Shown: positions 41,797 through 51,600 of the stretch, in pieces
Layout of the letters: every line of letters starts with the position of its first letter
Numbering within the stretch: the first letter of the stretch is position 1
Assembly: GCA_022071945.1 (NCBI GenBank)
Contig: JAJVIN010000049.1
Coordinates: forward strand, 1 to 53,931
From: Thermoanaerobaculia bacterium
GTDB taxonomy: Bacteria; Acidobacteriota; Thermoanaerobaculia; UBA5066
Reading direction: 5' to 3'
DNA: 53,931 nt
Made by a program: the position numbers and the translations under genes
Notes under the pieces: model-generated
Database searches by the model: none
Told to the model about the DNA's origin: nothing
Seen by the model: only the letters and a program-made list of their open reading frames with translations

Positions 41797-42639
41797 ATGC
41801 AGAATCCGAGTCCGTCGCGCCCCGTGGCCCTCGTTGTCCCGATGGAGGAGGAATTCCTCCCGTACCGTGACTGTCTCTCGGGTCTCGTTCGCCTCCGCGG
41901 CGACCACGGTCCGTGGGAGTTCTTCGAGGGCCGGGCGGGCCCGGCGAGGGTCATCGCCGTTCTGTCGGACTGCGGTCCCGTGAACGCCGCGGCCGCGCTG
42001 GAGCGCCTCGTCACAGAGTTTGGACCCGGCCTCGTTCTGACCGGTGGTTCGGCGGGGGCTCACGATCCCGGGCTCCTGCCGGGCGACGTCGTCATCGGCG
42101 CGCGGTACCGGATCCTGTTCCCGGTCGGGCAACAGCTATCGCGGCAGGCCCGGGGCCGTCACTTGAAGGGATTCCGGTTCCGCCGGGACGGAAAGCGGGT
42201 CCACTCGGACTCGTTCGAGTCCCTGCCCGATCTCGTCCGGGCGGCGGCCGTCATCGCGGAGACCGAGCTGGGAGAATCGGGTGCCTGGAAGGGACCTGGC
42301 TGGCCGCCGGAGGTCCCGTTGAGAGCAGGGAGGGTCTCGGTGGGACTGATCGGATCCTCTGACTCGTGGACGACGAGCGAGGACGAGCTCCGCGAGCTCC
42401 ACGGCTACTACGGGTCTCTCTGCGAGGACATGGAGAGCGCCTACATCGCGCAGCTCTCCGCTCTCCACGGTCTCCCGTTCCTCTCCGTCCGGACGATCAG
42501 CGACAACGAGGCGGCGTGTCCGCTCGCGGCGTCTTCTGCCAACCAGGTGATCGCCCTGGCCGGGGAGAGGAGCGCCCGGATCCTCGCCCGGGTGGCGGCG
42601 GAGTGGGGCAGACGAGCCACCCCGGAAAGCGCGGAATGA
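41797..42639 (+). CDS. Nucleoside phosphorylase-superfamily protein (MTA/SAH nucleosidase-like)
   Basis: The 280-residue product fits the PNP/UDP phosphorylase superfamily: VALVVPMEEEFLPYRDCLSG at the start, VIAVLSDCGPVNAAAALERL with TGGSAGAHDPGLLPGDVVIG in the middle, and CEDMESAYIAQLSALHGLPF with LSVRTISDNE near the end. The EDMES and ISDN marks match 5'-methylthioadenosine/S-adenosylhomocysteine nucleosidase (MxxE and D acid). It is longer than MTAN (about 230), with an insertion around residues 105-190. Substrate is not certain. Confidence 0.8.
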   Translation: MQNPSPSRPVALVVPMEEEFLPYRDCLSGLVRLRGDHGPWEFFEGRAGPARVIAVLSDCGPVNAAAALERLVTEFGPGLVLTGGSAGAHDPGLLPGDVVIGARYRILFPVGQQLSRQARGRHLKGFRFRRDGKRVHSDSFESLPDLVRAAAVIAETELGESGAWKGPGWPPEVPLRAGRVSVGLIGSSDSWTTSEDELRELHGYYGSLCEDMESAYIAQLSALHGLPFLSVRTISDNEAACPLAASSANQVIALAGERSARILARVAAEWGRRATPESAE

Positions 42640-42664
42640 CCGGGCTCCGAAGAGGAGGCCGGCG

Positions 42665-44164
42665 TCAGGGCTGGTAGGGTTCTCCCGCCTTCAGCGCGAC
42701 GTCGAGATCCTTGTCCATGCCGTAGATGTCCTCGTAAAAGGCAATCGTGTCATCGGGCAGGACGATGACGGTCGTGTAGAAAAGGAGGACCGGGATGGGG
42801 GTCTGGAGGTCGACGCGGACGGGCTTGGATCCGTTCATGGCCGCCTTGATCTTCTCGGCCGTCCACTCGGGCTGATCCGCGAGCGCCCAGAGGGCCAGGG
42901 CAGCGGGGTCCTCGACCCGAACGCAGCCGTGACTGAAGTCCCTCCTCGGCTTGGCGAAGAGTGCCTGGGCCGGTGTCCCGTGAAGGTAGACCGAGTGGCT
43001 GTTGGGGAACATGAACTTCGCGAGACCGAGCGAGTTCTTCGGACCTGGCTTCTGACGGATCCGCAGCGAACCCGCGAGCACCTTCTGGACGTTCTCCGCC
43101 GAGGCCGGGAGCGCCGGTGCATCGTCATTCATGCCGGCCACGATTTCCATGTTGTGCTTCTGGATGTACTTCCCATCGCGCTTGATCCCCGGGACGATCT
43201 CCTTCTTGATGATGCTGTACGGCGGATACCAGTAGGGCCGGAAGACGATGAAGCGCATGTCGCCGGAGAAGACGGGGGTCTCCGTCCTCATCGCCTTGCC
43301 AACGACGATGTTCATGCCGAGAGCGGCCTTGCCGTCCTTCGTCCCGGCGTCGAACCCGGCCAGCCGGAAGGCCGGGATGTTGGCGACGATGGCCTTGCGG
43401 TCGCGCACGTCCGGAAACCAGCGGATCCTCTCCAGGGCGAGCTCGACCATCCGGATTCTCTCGGCCAGGGCCGGGAGCACCTTCTTCTGAGTGACGTCCT
43501 TGAGCGGGGGCATGGCGCCGCCCTTCAGGGCCGCCTGCAAGGCCGCGAGCGCCCCTTTGAGCTTCCTGTACTGAAGGAACTCGGGTTCCGCCTCGGAAAC
43601 GATCTGCCGGATGCGGTCCTTCTCGATCCCTCCCCGCACCAGCGAGGCCAGCTCGTACTTCTTCTGCTCGATGCTGTAGCCGAGCCCGAGGTTTTTCGGA
43701 TTGATCCGGCCAATGTGGACGTCGGAGATGTGGCGCATGAGGAGAAGAGTGAGGGCCGCATCGAGAAAGGCCACGTCCTGAGGAGGTGTTGCGGGTCCGA
43801 GGTTCTTCAGGGATTGCTCGAGGTAGGTGACGTCGTAGTCCTCGGGCGGAAGACCACGAGTCGCCGACACGTTGAGAACCGAGAGGACGTCCCCTGCCTG
43901 CTTCCTGGCTCCCGACACCTCGATCCACGCGGGTTGGTAAGCCGTTTCGCCGTAGAAGCGCTCCAGTTCGTCCCGGTAGTGGGGAAACTCCGGCCACTTC
44001 AGCTTCGGATGGTGGGCCTTCTTGACGATCTCCGCGATCGCGGTGGCGATGGGTCCCTCTGGCCCCTTCGCGGCCGCCGCGCCGAGACCGGGAGTCGGGG
44101 ACTGCGCGAACAGGGAAGCCGGGACGCAAAGGACGAGGAGGGCGAGTGTGTGGAAGACTCTCAT
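42665..44164 (-). CDS. L,D-transpeptidase (YcbB/LdtD type)
   Basis: The 499-residue product has a signal peptide (FHTLALLVLCVPASLFAQ), an N-terminal scaffold region typical of YcbB (YQPAWIEVSGARKQAG, PEDYDVTYLEQSL, LALERIRWFPD) and a YkuD catalytic domain with HGTPAQALF and the active-site box DFSHGCVRVEDP. These periplasmic enzymes make 3-3 cross-links in peptidoglycan. The length is a bit shorter than E. coli YcbB (615). It is divergent from a MepK-like gene across about 100 bases, the same pair as ycbB-ycbK in E. coli. Confidence 0.9.
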   Translation of the reverse strand: MRVFHTLALLVLCVPASLFAQSPTPGLGAAAAKGPEGPIATAIAEIVKKAHHPKLKWPEFPHYRDELERFYGETAYQPAWIEVSGARKQAGDVLSVLNVSATRGLPPEDYDVTYLEQSLKNLGPATPPQDVAFLDAALTLLLMRHISDVHIGRINPKNLGLGYSIEQKKYELASLVRGGIEKDRIRQIVSEAEPEFLQYRKLKGALAALQAALKGGAMPPLKDVTQKKVLPALAERIRMVELALERIRWFPDVRDRKAIVANIPAFRLAGFDAGTKDGKAALGMNIVVGKAMRTETPVFSGDMRFIVFRPYWYPPYSIIKKEIVPGIKRDGKYIQKHNMEIVAGMNDDAPALPASAENVQKVLAGSLRIRQKPGPKNSLGLAKFMFPNSHSVYLHGTPAQALFAKPRRDFSHGCVRVEDPAALALWALADQPEWTAEKIKAAMNGSKPVRVDLQTPIPVLLFYTTVIVLPDDTIAFYEDIYGMDKDLDVALKAGEPYQP

Positions 44165-44266
44165 GGGGTTCCCGGCAGTTTACCGGCCGGGAGGCCTTTG
44201 CTACTCTCCCGCCGCCCCGGGCCGTACCGGAACGGGAGTTTTTCACGTGGAGCCCGGCGCTTGCCC

Positions 44267-44815
44267 ATGACACACGAATCCCTGGTGCCAGCACGGCGAG
44301 ATTTCCTCAGGAAGAGCCTCGGCTTCGCCGCTCTCCTGGTCCTGCCGCGCCCGCTCCTCGCTCTGACCGAGCCGGCCCGGACGCTCGGATTCGTCAACAC
44401 CCACACCCGCGAGGAGCTCGACGTGACCTACTGGGATGGGTCCGGGTATGCCCCCTCGGCCCTCGAACGGATCAACCACATCCTCAGGGACCACAGGAGC
44501 GGCGAGGCTCGCCAGATCGAGGTCCGTCTCCTCGATCTCCTGCACTCGCTGCGGGCGTCCCTCGGCACCCGGGAGGCCTTCCACGTGATTTCCGGATACC
44601 GGTCTCCCGCGACGAACGCGATGCTTCACGAGCGGGGACGCGGGGTGGCCCAGAAAAGTCTCCACTTGCAGGGGCGGGCCATCGACATCCGGGTGCCAGG
44701 TGTGAAGCTCGAGGACCTCAGGCAGGCCGCGCTGGAGCTGGGCCAGGGGGGAGTCGGTTTTTACAGGGCGTCGGACTTCATCCACGTCGACACGGGCCGC
44801 GTGAGGCGCTGGTAG
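44267..44815 (+). CDS. YcbK/MepK-like (DUF882) peptidoglycan endopeptidase
   Basis: The 182-residue product starts with a twin-arginine signal (ARRDFLRKSLGFAALLVLP) and has the DUF882/M15-type core: LSLNTHT-like VNTHTREELDVTYWDGSG, FHVISGYRSPATNAML, the zinc-type SLHLQGRAIDIRVPG (His and Asp) and FIHVDTGRVRRW (final His). E. coli MepK cuts 3-3 cross-links made by L,D-transpeptidases; the divergent L,D-transpeptidase next door fits the same job. Length and Tat signal are typical for the family. Confidence 0.88.
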   Translation: MTHESLVPARRDFLRKSLGFAALLVLPRPLLALTEPARTLGFVNTHTREELDVTYWDGSGYAPSALERINHILRDHRSGEARQIEVRLLDLLHSLRASLGTREAFHVISGYRSPATNAMLHERGRGVAQKSLHLQGRAIDIRVPGVKLEDLRQAALELGQGGVGFYRASDFIHVDTGRVRRW

Positions 44816-44894
44816 CCCTCCGGCGGTGCCTTCCCGACGTCCGGGCGCCCAGCGCGCCGGGAGAGCGAAGGGCGCCCTGCTAACCTCTCCCCGC

Positions 44895-45920
44895 ATGGCG
44901 AGAAAGAAGAAGAGGCCGCGTCTCGTCAGGCGTCTGACGGCGTGGCTCGAGGATGCCGGCGATCCCGAGCCTTTGATGCCGGCCCTCATCGAGGGGGGCC
45001 GAGTCTTCATGCAGGGGACCTTCGGCCTCTGCGCCCTTTTCATCGCGCATCACCTCAGAACCGAGTCGACGGGCGCGTTCGAGTCCGGCCCGTTCTCGAT
45101 CGGCGTCGCGGTGATCGGCGTCGCCTTTCTCTTGCCCGTCTTGCCAGAGGCCATCGCTCTCGCCCGGCTCTTCGTCTTCAGGCTCCTTCGCCTGGGTCAG
45201 AGAAGCCGATCGCCCGAGTCGCCGTGGACCTGGGACCAGCCGTGGGACGAGAGGGGGGCCCGCAGCTTGCTGCTGGGGCGGTCCGGCGAGATTTCCGGGG
45301 TGCTGGCCTTCATCATGGCTGGCCTCGCCCCGTTGCATCTCATGGCGTTCTCGGGTTCCGAGAAGGCCCCTCTGCCGTTTCTCGTGATCCTCGCGCTCCT
45401 TGACGTGCCCGTCCTTTTCGGATGGGGTCTCGTCGCGTACCGGGTCCTGCGGGCCCTCAAGTTCGGAAGCTCGCGTCTCGCCTTCTCGGGGTTCCCCTTC
45501 TTTCTGGGTGAGACCCTGGAGGTCTCTCTACTCGACATCGACCGGTTCAAGAAGGCCCGCGATCTGGACGTGACCCTCAGGTGCCGCGAGCAGTACCTCG
45601 AACAGAGGGGATCGGGGAAATCGACGCTCGGGTTCCGGACGGTCTGGAAGGAGACTCAGCGGTTCGGCCCCGAGGATCTGCGTTTCGGGATCGGCGAAGA
45701 AGCGCGCCTGGCGGCTCTTTCCAGAAAGGCCGACGAGCTCTCGAGGCTCCCTATCCGGTTCTCCCTTCCGGCGAGCGATCTCTCGTCCCGCCTCACGCAG
45801 GCCGGGGACTACCGGTTCTGGGACCTCGTCGTGACGGCCCGGCTGGAAGGACTCGACTACAGGGCTTCCTTCGGCCTGCCGGTTTACCGGCGGCCCGAAG
45901 GGAACGGGCCCGACGCCTGA
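44895..45920 (+). CDS. Hypothetical membrane protein, 341 aa
   Basis: The product has a Lys/Arg-rich head (MARKKKRPRLVRRLTAWLED), then membrane segments near residues 42-56, 63-95, 140-155 and 163-185 (VFMQGTFGLCALFIAHH, IGVAVIGVAFLLPVLPEAIA, VLAFIMAGLAPLHLMAF, FLVILALLDVPVLFGWGLVA). The C-terminal half is soluble and beta-rich with no recognised domain (FFLGETLEVSLLDIDRFKKA, then YRFWDLVVTARLEG). It ends 26 bases from the next convergent gene, another membrane protein of unknown function. Confidence 0.55.
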   Translation: MARKKKRPRLVRRLTAWLEDAGDPEPLMPALIEGGRVFMQGTFGLCALFIAHHLRTESTGAFESGPFSIGVAVIGVAFLLPVLPEAIALARLFVFRLLRLGQRSRSPESPWTWDQPWDERGARSLLLGRSGEISGVLAFIMAGLAPLHLMAFSGSEKAPLPFLVILALLDVPVLFGWGLVAYRVLRALKFGSSRLAFSGFPFFLGETLEVSLLDIDRFKKARDLDVTLRCREQYLEQRGSGKSTLGFRTVWKETQRFGPEDLRFGIGEEARLAALSRKADELSRLPIRFSLPASDLSSRLTQAGDYRFWDLVVTARLEGLDYRASFGLPVYRRPEGNGPDA

Positions 45921-45945
45921 AGGGCTTCGGACAGAAACTGACTCG

Positions 45946-47259
45946 TCAGGGCTTCGGGTCGTCCGGGAGCGGGGGAATCCCGGCCCACTCGTTGAGGTAG
46001 TAGACGGCAACCCGCAGGACGTCGCCGCGCATGACGATGCTGTCCTTCCGGATCCGGGCGAGGGCGGTGATCTGCTTCAGCTCGGGGACGAAATCCGCGC
46101 CGCATCTCGCGCGCAGGGGGTGGGCCGCCGCCATGAAGGCCGAGAAGCGCACGGAGACGTCTGCGAAACCCTCGTAGCCCGGATCGTCCTCCGGACGCGT
46201 CGCGTTGACGCGCTGGATGCGGCGAATGAGGTCCTGGCCGAACTCCGTCACCGGGGGCACGAGCGCCGGCGAAGGTTCCTCGATGTGCACCACCATCCGG
46301 AGAGCGTCGGAGACTTCCTCCGTGGTGCCGGACTTCAGGATCTCCGAGAATTCCTGGAGAAATGTTTCGCGTTCGGTGATGGCACGAACGGCCACGGCCA
46401 GTCGGTCGCCCCTCACCCCGTAGCGGGTGTGCGGGAGCCACTCCGTGATCGGCGCTGTCGGGTCGATCGACTCGAAGGCAGCTTGCTCTTCCGACTCCTT
46501 CCGGGCCGCTTCCTCTTCCGGGGTCGGTCCTGCCGGCGGAGGAGAAACGGGCAGAACGCGGTAACGCATGTAGATCCGGTCGCTCTCGGCCGGTCTCGGC
46601 TTGTCCGACTCCCAGGCCGACTCGATCCACCCGCTCCACTCGAGGTCCTCCTGTCCCGGCCTTGGGCGCAGCGCGAGCCGGAAGAGGAGATCGGTCTCCT
46701 TTCCCAGGGTGACGCGGAGGAATTTGTTGGACGAGCTGGTGGAAAGAGGGACGGAAACGGAGAGCACTCGCGTCCCATCTGGCGAAGGCTGCGATGAGAA
46801 CTCCGGGCGGCTCGACGGCTGGTATCTTCCTCCCGGGACGTAGACGGCGGCGGTGGCGTTCTGGAGGGATTCGGGTGGGGGAACGGTGAAGGAGGCCGGG
46901 AACTTCACTTCCACCGAGAGCTCGAGGTCCTTCCCGCCCATCTTGGGGGGCAGGTCGGCGGCGAGCCAGGCGAGAACGCCCGCGACGAGGGCAATGGCAA
47001 GAGCGGTCCCCATGGAGGCGAGCGAGGCCTTTCCGAACCACGGTCCTGTCGTCGAGACGAAGAACCTTGAGGTCACGACTCCCAGGATGAAGCCCGCGAC
47101 GAGGCCGAAGAGTGCGGTGAAGACGACGAAGTAGCCCGAGCCTCCCTCGAAGCTCGAGATCCGGTACCAGCGAACGCAGAGGCTCGCGATGAAGCCGGCG
47201 CACAGACAGCCGGTGACCGCGGTGAGAACGCCGATGACGAAAGAGAGGAGCCAGCTCAT
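45946..47259 (-). CDS. Hypothetical membrane protein with long soluble part, 437 aa
   Basis: The product has three or four N-terminal membrane segments (SWLLSFVIGVLTAVTGCLCA, FVVFTALFGLVAGFILGVVT, ALAIALVAGVLAWLAADL) followed by about 330 residues of soluble sequence. That part has a beta-rich region (VEVKFPASFTVPPP to ESAWESDKPRP) and a helical end containing ITEWLPHTRYGVRGDRLAVA. No family is recognised. The ATG at 47259 is preferred over 47277 because the hydrophobic segment starts at once, but there is no clear ribosome site for either. Confidence 0.5.
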   Translation of the reverse strand: MSWLLSFVIGVLTAVTGCLCAGFIASLCVRWYRISSFEGGSGYFVVFTALFGLVAGFILGVVTSRFFVSTTGPWFGKASLASMGTALAIALVAGVLAWLAADLPPKMGGKDLELSVEVKFPASFTVPPPESLQNATAAVYVPGGRYQPSSRPEFSSQPSPDGTRVLSVSVPLSTSSSNKFLRVTLGKETDLLFRLALRPRPGQEDLEWSGWIESAWESDKPRPAESDRIYMRYRVLPVSPPPAGPTPEEEAARKESEEQAAFESIDPTAPITEWLPHTRYGVRGDRLAVAVRAITERETFLQEFSEILKSGTTEEVSDALRMVVHIEEPSPALVPPVTEFGQDLIRRIQRVNATRPEDDPGYEGFADVSVRFSAFMAAAHPLRARCGADFVPELKQITALARIRKDSIVMRGDVLRVAVYYLNEWAGIPPLPDDPKP

Positions 47260-47416
47260 CGAGGAAGGGTGGAGCATAGGCGAGACACGCCGCGATCGGC
47301 AACGGCCAAGTCACAACGCCCGTCCGCTTGCCGCGGGTCCACAAGAAGTCTGTACGGCGGACGGCGGAAAGAGAGCCGGCGAGCCTCGGCGACCGGCGCT
47401 GTATGCTCCTTCGTTC

Positions 47417-48610
47417 GTGAGCGACGAGCGCCCGGCATTCACCGCCCCAGCGGAACTCGCCCCCCAGGATGTCGTCCTGAGGTTTCTGGAGAGCACCGGA
47501 CGGCCCTCCGAGACTCGCCTCTACCTCAGCCTCTTTCGCGCCCGCCCGCGTGAGCAGTTCGCCGCCATCGCCATCGACGCCAACGTCATGGCGGACGCCG
47601 CGGACGCCGTCGTTCAGGATCTGCGGTTCCTTTCCGCCCTCGACCTCTTCCCGACCGTCGTTCTCGGGATCTTCCAGCCCGGTGACGCCGCCGCCCACGC
47701 GCGCGTCCTGCGGCGCCACCTCGAGGCCGAGGGGGTCAATGTCGAGGAGCTGTCCGCCGCGACCCCGCTCCTCCCGGTGCGAGTGACGGCGGCCGTCGCG
47801 GCCGGGGCCGTCCCGATCGTCGTCTTCGAGGCGGGTGGCGGCGGGGACGCCCGGGACCGGCTCGAGAGCCTCGGAACGCTCCTGAAGGAACTCCAGGCTC
47901 GCAAGCTCCTCTTCCTTCACCGTCCCGGTGGTCTCCGCCAGGGAGGGGCGCTGGTCCCGATCGTCAACCTGACGACGGACGTGCCGGCCCTCCTTTCCAG
48001 CCGCGAGGTTTCCAGAAAAGAAGCCCTGATCCTCGAGGAATCCCGCCGGCTCTGTGAGGCCATGGCACCGATCCCGTTCACCGTCGCGGTCACCTCTCCG
48101 CTGAACCTCCTGCGCGAGCTCTTCACCGTGAAGGGGGCGGGCACGCTCCTCAGAAGAGGCGCGCGGATCGTGAGGCACGAGGGCTGGGACGGCATCGACT
48201 TGGCGCAGGTCCGGGAGCTGCTCTCTTCGAGTTTCGGGCGCGCTCCCTCCCCGGCGTTCTTCGAACGGACGCCCGGCCGCGTCTATCTCGAGGAGGCCTA
48301 TCGAGGCTGCGCGATCCTGATGGACTCCCCGCGCGGGGCCTACCTGACGAAGTTCGCCGTCTCGGCGGAAGCCCAGGGCGAGGGAATCGCGCGGGACCTC
48401 TGGGATGCCTTCATCGCGGACACCCCGGTGGTCTTCTGGCGTGCCCGTCGGACGAACCCGATCAGCGACTGGTACGCCAAGCTCTGCGACGGCCTGGTCC
48501 GCCTGCCGGACTGGACGGTCTACTGGAAGGGGATCGCCACGAAGCAGATCCCCGACGCGATCGAGTGGGCGCTTTCCCAGCCCATCGACATCCCGCGCGA
48601 CGAGGAGTGA
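47417..48610 (+). CDS. NAGS-type protein: amino-acid-kinase-like domain fused to GNAT (DUF619)
   Basis: The 397-residue product (GTG start) has an amino-acid-kinase-like N-terminal part (FAAIAIDANVMADAADAVVQ to LPIVNLTTD-type segments such as ALVPIVNLTTDVPALLS) and a C-terminal acetyltransferase of the NAGS type: YLTKFAVSAEAQGEGIARDL, then VVFWRARRTNPISDWYAKLC and WTVYWKG. Such proteins make N-acetylglutamate for arginine synthesis, with the kinase fold acting as arginine sensor. The kinase part lacks an evident Lys/Gly nucleotide loop, so acetylglutamate kinase activity is unlikely. No other arginine gene is adjacent. Confidence 0.75.
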   Translation: MSDERPAFTAPAELAPQDVVLRFLESTGRPSETRLYLSLFRARPREQFAAIAIDANVMADAADAVVQDLRFLSALDLFPTVVLGIFQPGDAAAHARVLRRHLEAEGVNVEELSAATPLLPVRVTAAVAAGAVPIVVFEAGGGGDARDRLESLGTLLKELQARKLLFLHRPGGLRQGGALVPIVNLTTDVPALLSSREVSRKEALILEESRRLCEAMAPIPFTVAVTSPLNLLRELFTVKGAGTLLRRGARIVRHEGWDGIDLAQVRELLSSSFGRAPSPAFFERTPGRVYLEEAYRGCAILMDSPRGAYLTKFAVSAEAQGEGIARDLWDAFIADTPVVFWRARRTNPISDWYAKLCDGLVRLPDWTVYWKGIATKQIPDAIEWALSQPIDIPRDEE

Positions 48611-48652
48611 GGGGGAGGCCCCTCCGAGGGAGTCCCGTCCGCGAGGGCTCGG

Positions 48653-51600
48653 CTACTTCAGGCGGTTCAGTCCCTTTCGAGCCGTCTCTTCCTTTGGATC
48701 CAGTTCCAGGGCTCGCAACCAGTCCTGACGGGCTCCGCTTTTGTCGCCCAGCTTTTCCCGCGCCACCCCGCGCGAGGCGTGGGCCCACGCTTTCCAATCG
48801 ACGGGTGACTCGAGCCCGAGGCCCTTGTCGAGATCGGCGGCCGCCCCGCTCCAGTCGCCTCGCCGCATCCTCAGGGTCGCGCGATACCCCCACGCCCTCA
48901 TGTAGTTCGGGTCGAGCTCCAGTCCCTTCGTGTAGTCGGAAAGCGCTCCGCCATGATCTCCGGCCCGTTCCCTCGTGAGCCCCCTGCCAACCCAGGCCGT
49001 CGCGTTCCCCGGCTCCAGGCGGATTGACTCGTCGAAGTCCGCGATCGCGCCCCGAAAGTCTCCCGCTTCCCGCTTCGACATCCCGCGCCGCCTGAGGGCC
49101 TCCGCCGAACTGGGGTCGGTTCGAAGCGCCTGGTCGAGAATCCGAATGGCCTGGGCATAGTCCTTCCTGTCGTGGAGATCGACGGCCTGTTTCACGAGTG
49201 GGTTGATCCCGCCCCCTGCCTCGCCGCTGATGGCACCCGAAGCCGTCAGGAACTCGAGCGTCGAGAGACGCTGAGAGAGAGATTCCGGAACGCGATCGAC
49301 TCCGGAGGCCGGCGGAGCCTTTGCGGCAAACTCGTAGAGCCGGTCGCCACGCACGAGGGCTATCTGCCACCAAACCACCGGGGTCCCCTTGTCCGTCACG
49401 GGCTTGCCGGAGGCGGAGGCGGCCTCTCCCGCGATTCGGAGCTCGATCGGCCGGGTTCCCCCCCCGGCCGAAGACCACCGCGACAGGAGTCCCGCCAGAT
49501 CACTGGCCTTGCCTCGTGACCGCTTCGGATACAAGCGCCAGCCGTCTCCCTTCTCCAGCTGGTCGTGGCCCTCCCTGTCACTCGACCCTGCCTGCCTCCA
49601 TCCGTCGGCGAGCCGCAATCTATAGTCACCCAGGGGGTGCCGGTACCAGGACGCAGAACCCGCGGTGGCGGGGGGCTCTGTTTCTTCGCCACCCCCGCTC
49701 TCCCCACCCAGCTCGCCCGGAGCGGGCGGTTCCTCGTTCAGTGCCTTGTCCAGCGGGGGCGGAGGTGGAATCTGACTCTCGATGGAGCCTGACCCTCCCA
49801 CGGGGCCGGGCCCCGAGGCGGACCCGGCGACAGCGGTCCCCGCGACGGGGGTCTTCGTCCCTCGCGCCTTTCCCGATTCGAACTCGTAGCGAGCCCACGA
49901 GAAGCCGCGGATGCCGTAGTTGCAGAGCGCGGTGAAGCCGATGACCAGGTATCTTCCGCCTCCCTCGCCGGACGCCGTCAGGACCAGGGGCGGTCCCTCC
50001 GAGGTTCCCGCCGAGTCGGGGGTTCCGAGCATGTTGATTTCTATCCTGTCTTGCAGGCTCGGCCCAAAACCGCCCGTCTCGAAAGCCTGCTTGTCGAAGG
50101 GAGAGGGCCGGTATCCCGCGACGAGGAACCCGCATCTCGTCAGCATGGGGTTATCCGAAGTGAAGGTGTTCTCCTGCTTCAGGCGCAGCTCGAGTGTCGA
50201 GCCTGCCTCGATGTCTCTCGGGAACGCCCACGTGTAGCGCAGCCTGTGGTTCCAGGGCCACTCCTCGCCGCGCCCGGAGCGCGACGACCAGAAATCGATC
50301 TTGGCTTCGCCGTCTGAGACGGCGCAGGTCCACTTGCGGTCCATGAGCTTCTCGGAGGGCTTCGGGACCCACGTGAAGGTCTCGGCCAGGACCCACCGGG
50401 AACGGCTCGACAAGGGCTCAGCCGCGGCAGCGGAAACTGTGTCTCGCGAGGCCGGAGAACCGGTCCCCGAAGACCGGCCAGGGGCGGGCAGCTTGATCGA
50501 GAAAAGGCCGTCCGTGTCGAGATAGAGCGCGCCCTTTCTGCTGCCGCCCGGCAAGGGGTCGTCTCGATAGCGCACGCGCACGGGAAGCGTTGCCTCCCGC
50601 GCGCCGGGGGAATCGAGCGGTTTGCTCCGCGAGACGCCCACCACGACGGGCGGCGGCCCTGATGCCGCGGGTCCCGTGCCCGATGGGGCAAGGTTGACGA
50701 CGAACTGTCTGTAGGAGCTGCCGGGACGCGGATCCGATGCGGGAATGGGCTTTCCGCCCACCGAGACGCTGATACGCGCGGAAGGATCATCGGTCTCCAG
50801 CGTGATGAAGGCCTTGCCGCGGGTCACGGGAGGGTGCGCCTGCAGCCGAGCCTCGGAGAACGTGAGACCAAAGGATGCGGAAAAGACTCCGCCCTTCTCA
50901 TCAGGTCCTCGCTGATTCACGGCCTCGATGATGACGGGCATGGACGCGTCGGATGGCCACATGACCCACTTTGGAACCCTGATGCCCTGCCCGGCGAGCT
51001 TCGTCCCCGCGGGCGCCTTGAAGTCGCCGCTCATGTAGAAACCGACGGCCTCCTCGGGGGTGGGAAAGCGGGTCGCCGTTGGCTGGTCGAACTCTTCCCG
51101 GGCTGGGGAGGGAATGCGAGGGATCCTGTTGCCGCCCCTGGACCACGCCGCTTGCCATGCCGCCCGAGCCTTGGCCCAGACGAAGTTCTCGGTCTCCCAG
51201 TTCACAACTAGTTTTTGGCGTTTCAGGCCGTCCAGGAGTTCGGCCGCGGCGACCGCCTCCTTCTCGTATTGCAGAAGGCTGCGCATCCACGACGTGGTCC
51301 GCTCGGCGACGAGTTCGATGTGGACGTGCTCCTGGGCTTCCCTTCGGTCCTTGCTCATCGAAAGCTGGGAGACTCTGCCAAAGTCCTCCACACGGACGGA
51401 GAGGGGCCGCCGGTTGATCAGGACGTGCAGGGACTCGTGCCAGCACGTGGAGTCGGAAGCCCCGGTAATCGAAATATTGGCGCGCGGAAACTCGATGGCG
51501 GAACCGTCGTCCCATGTGGTGGCCACGTCGACGCCGTCGCCGAAGAGAATCACGCAGGTTCCCTTCCCGGCGGGAGGAGCGAAGGTACTCCGGTACTCGC

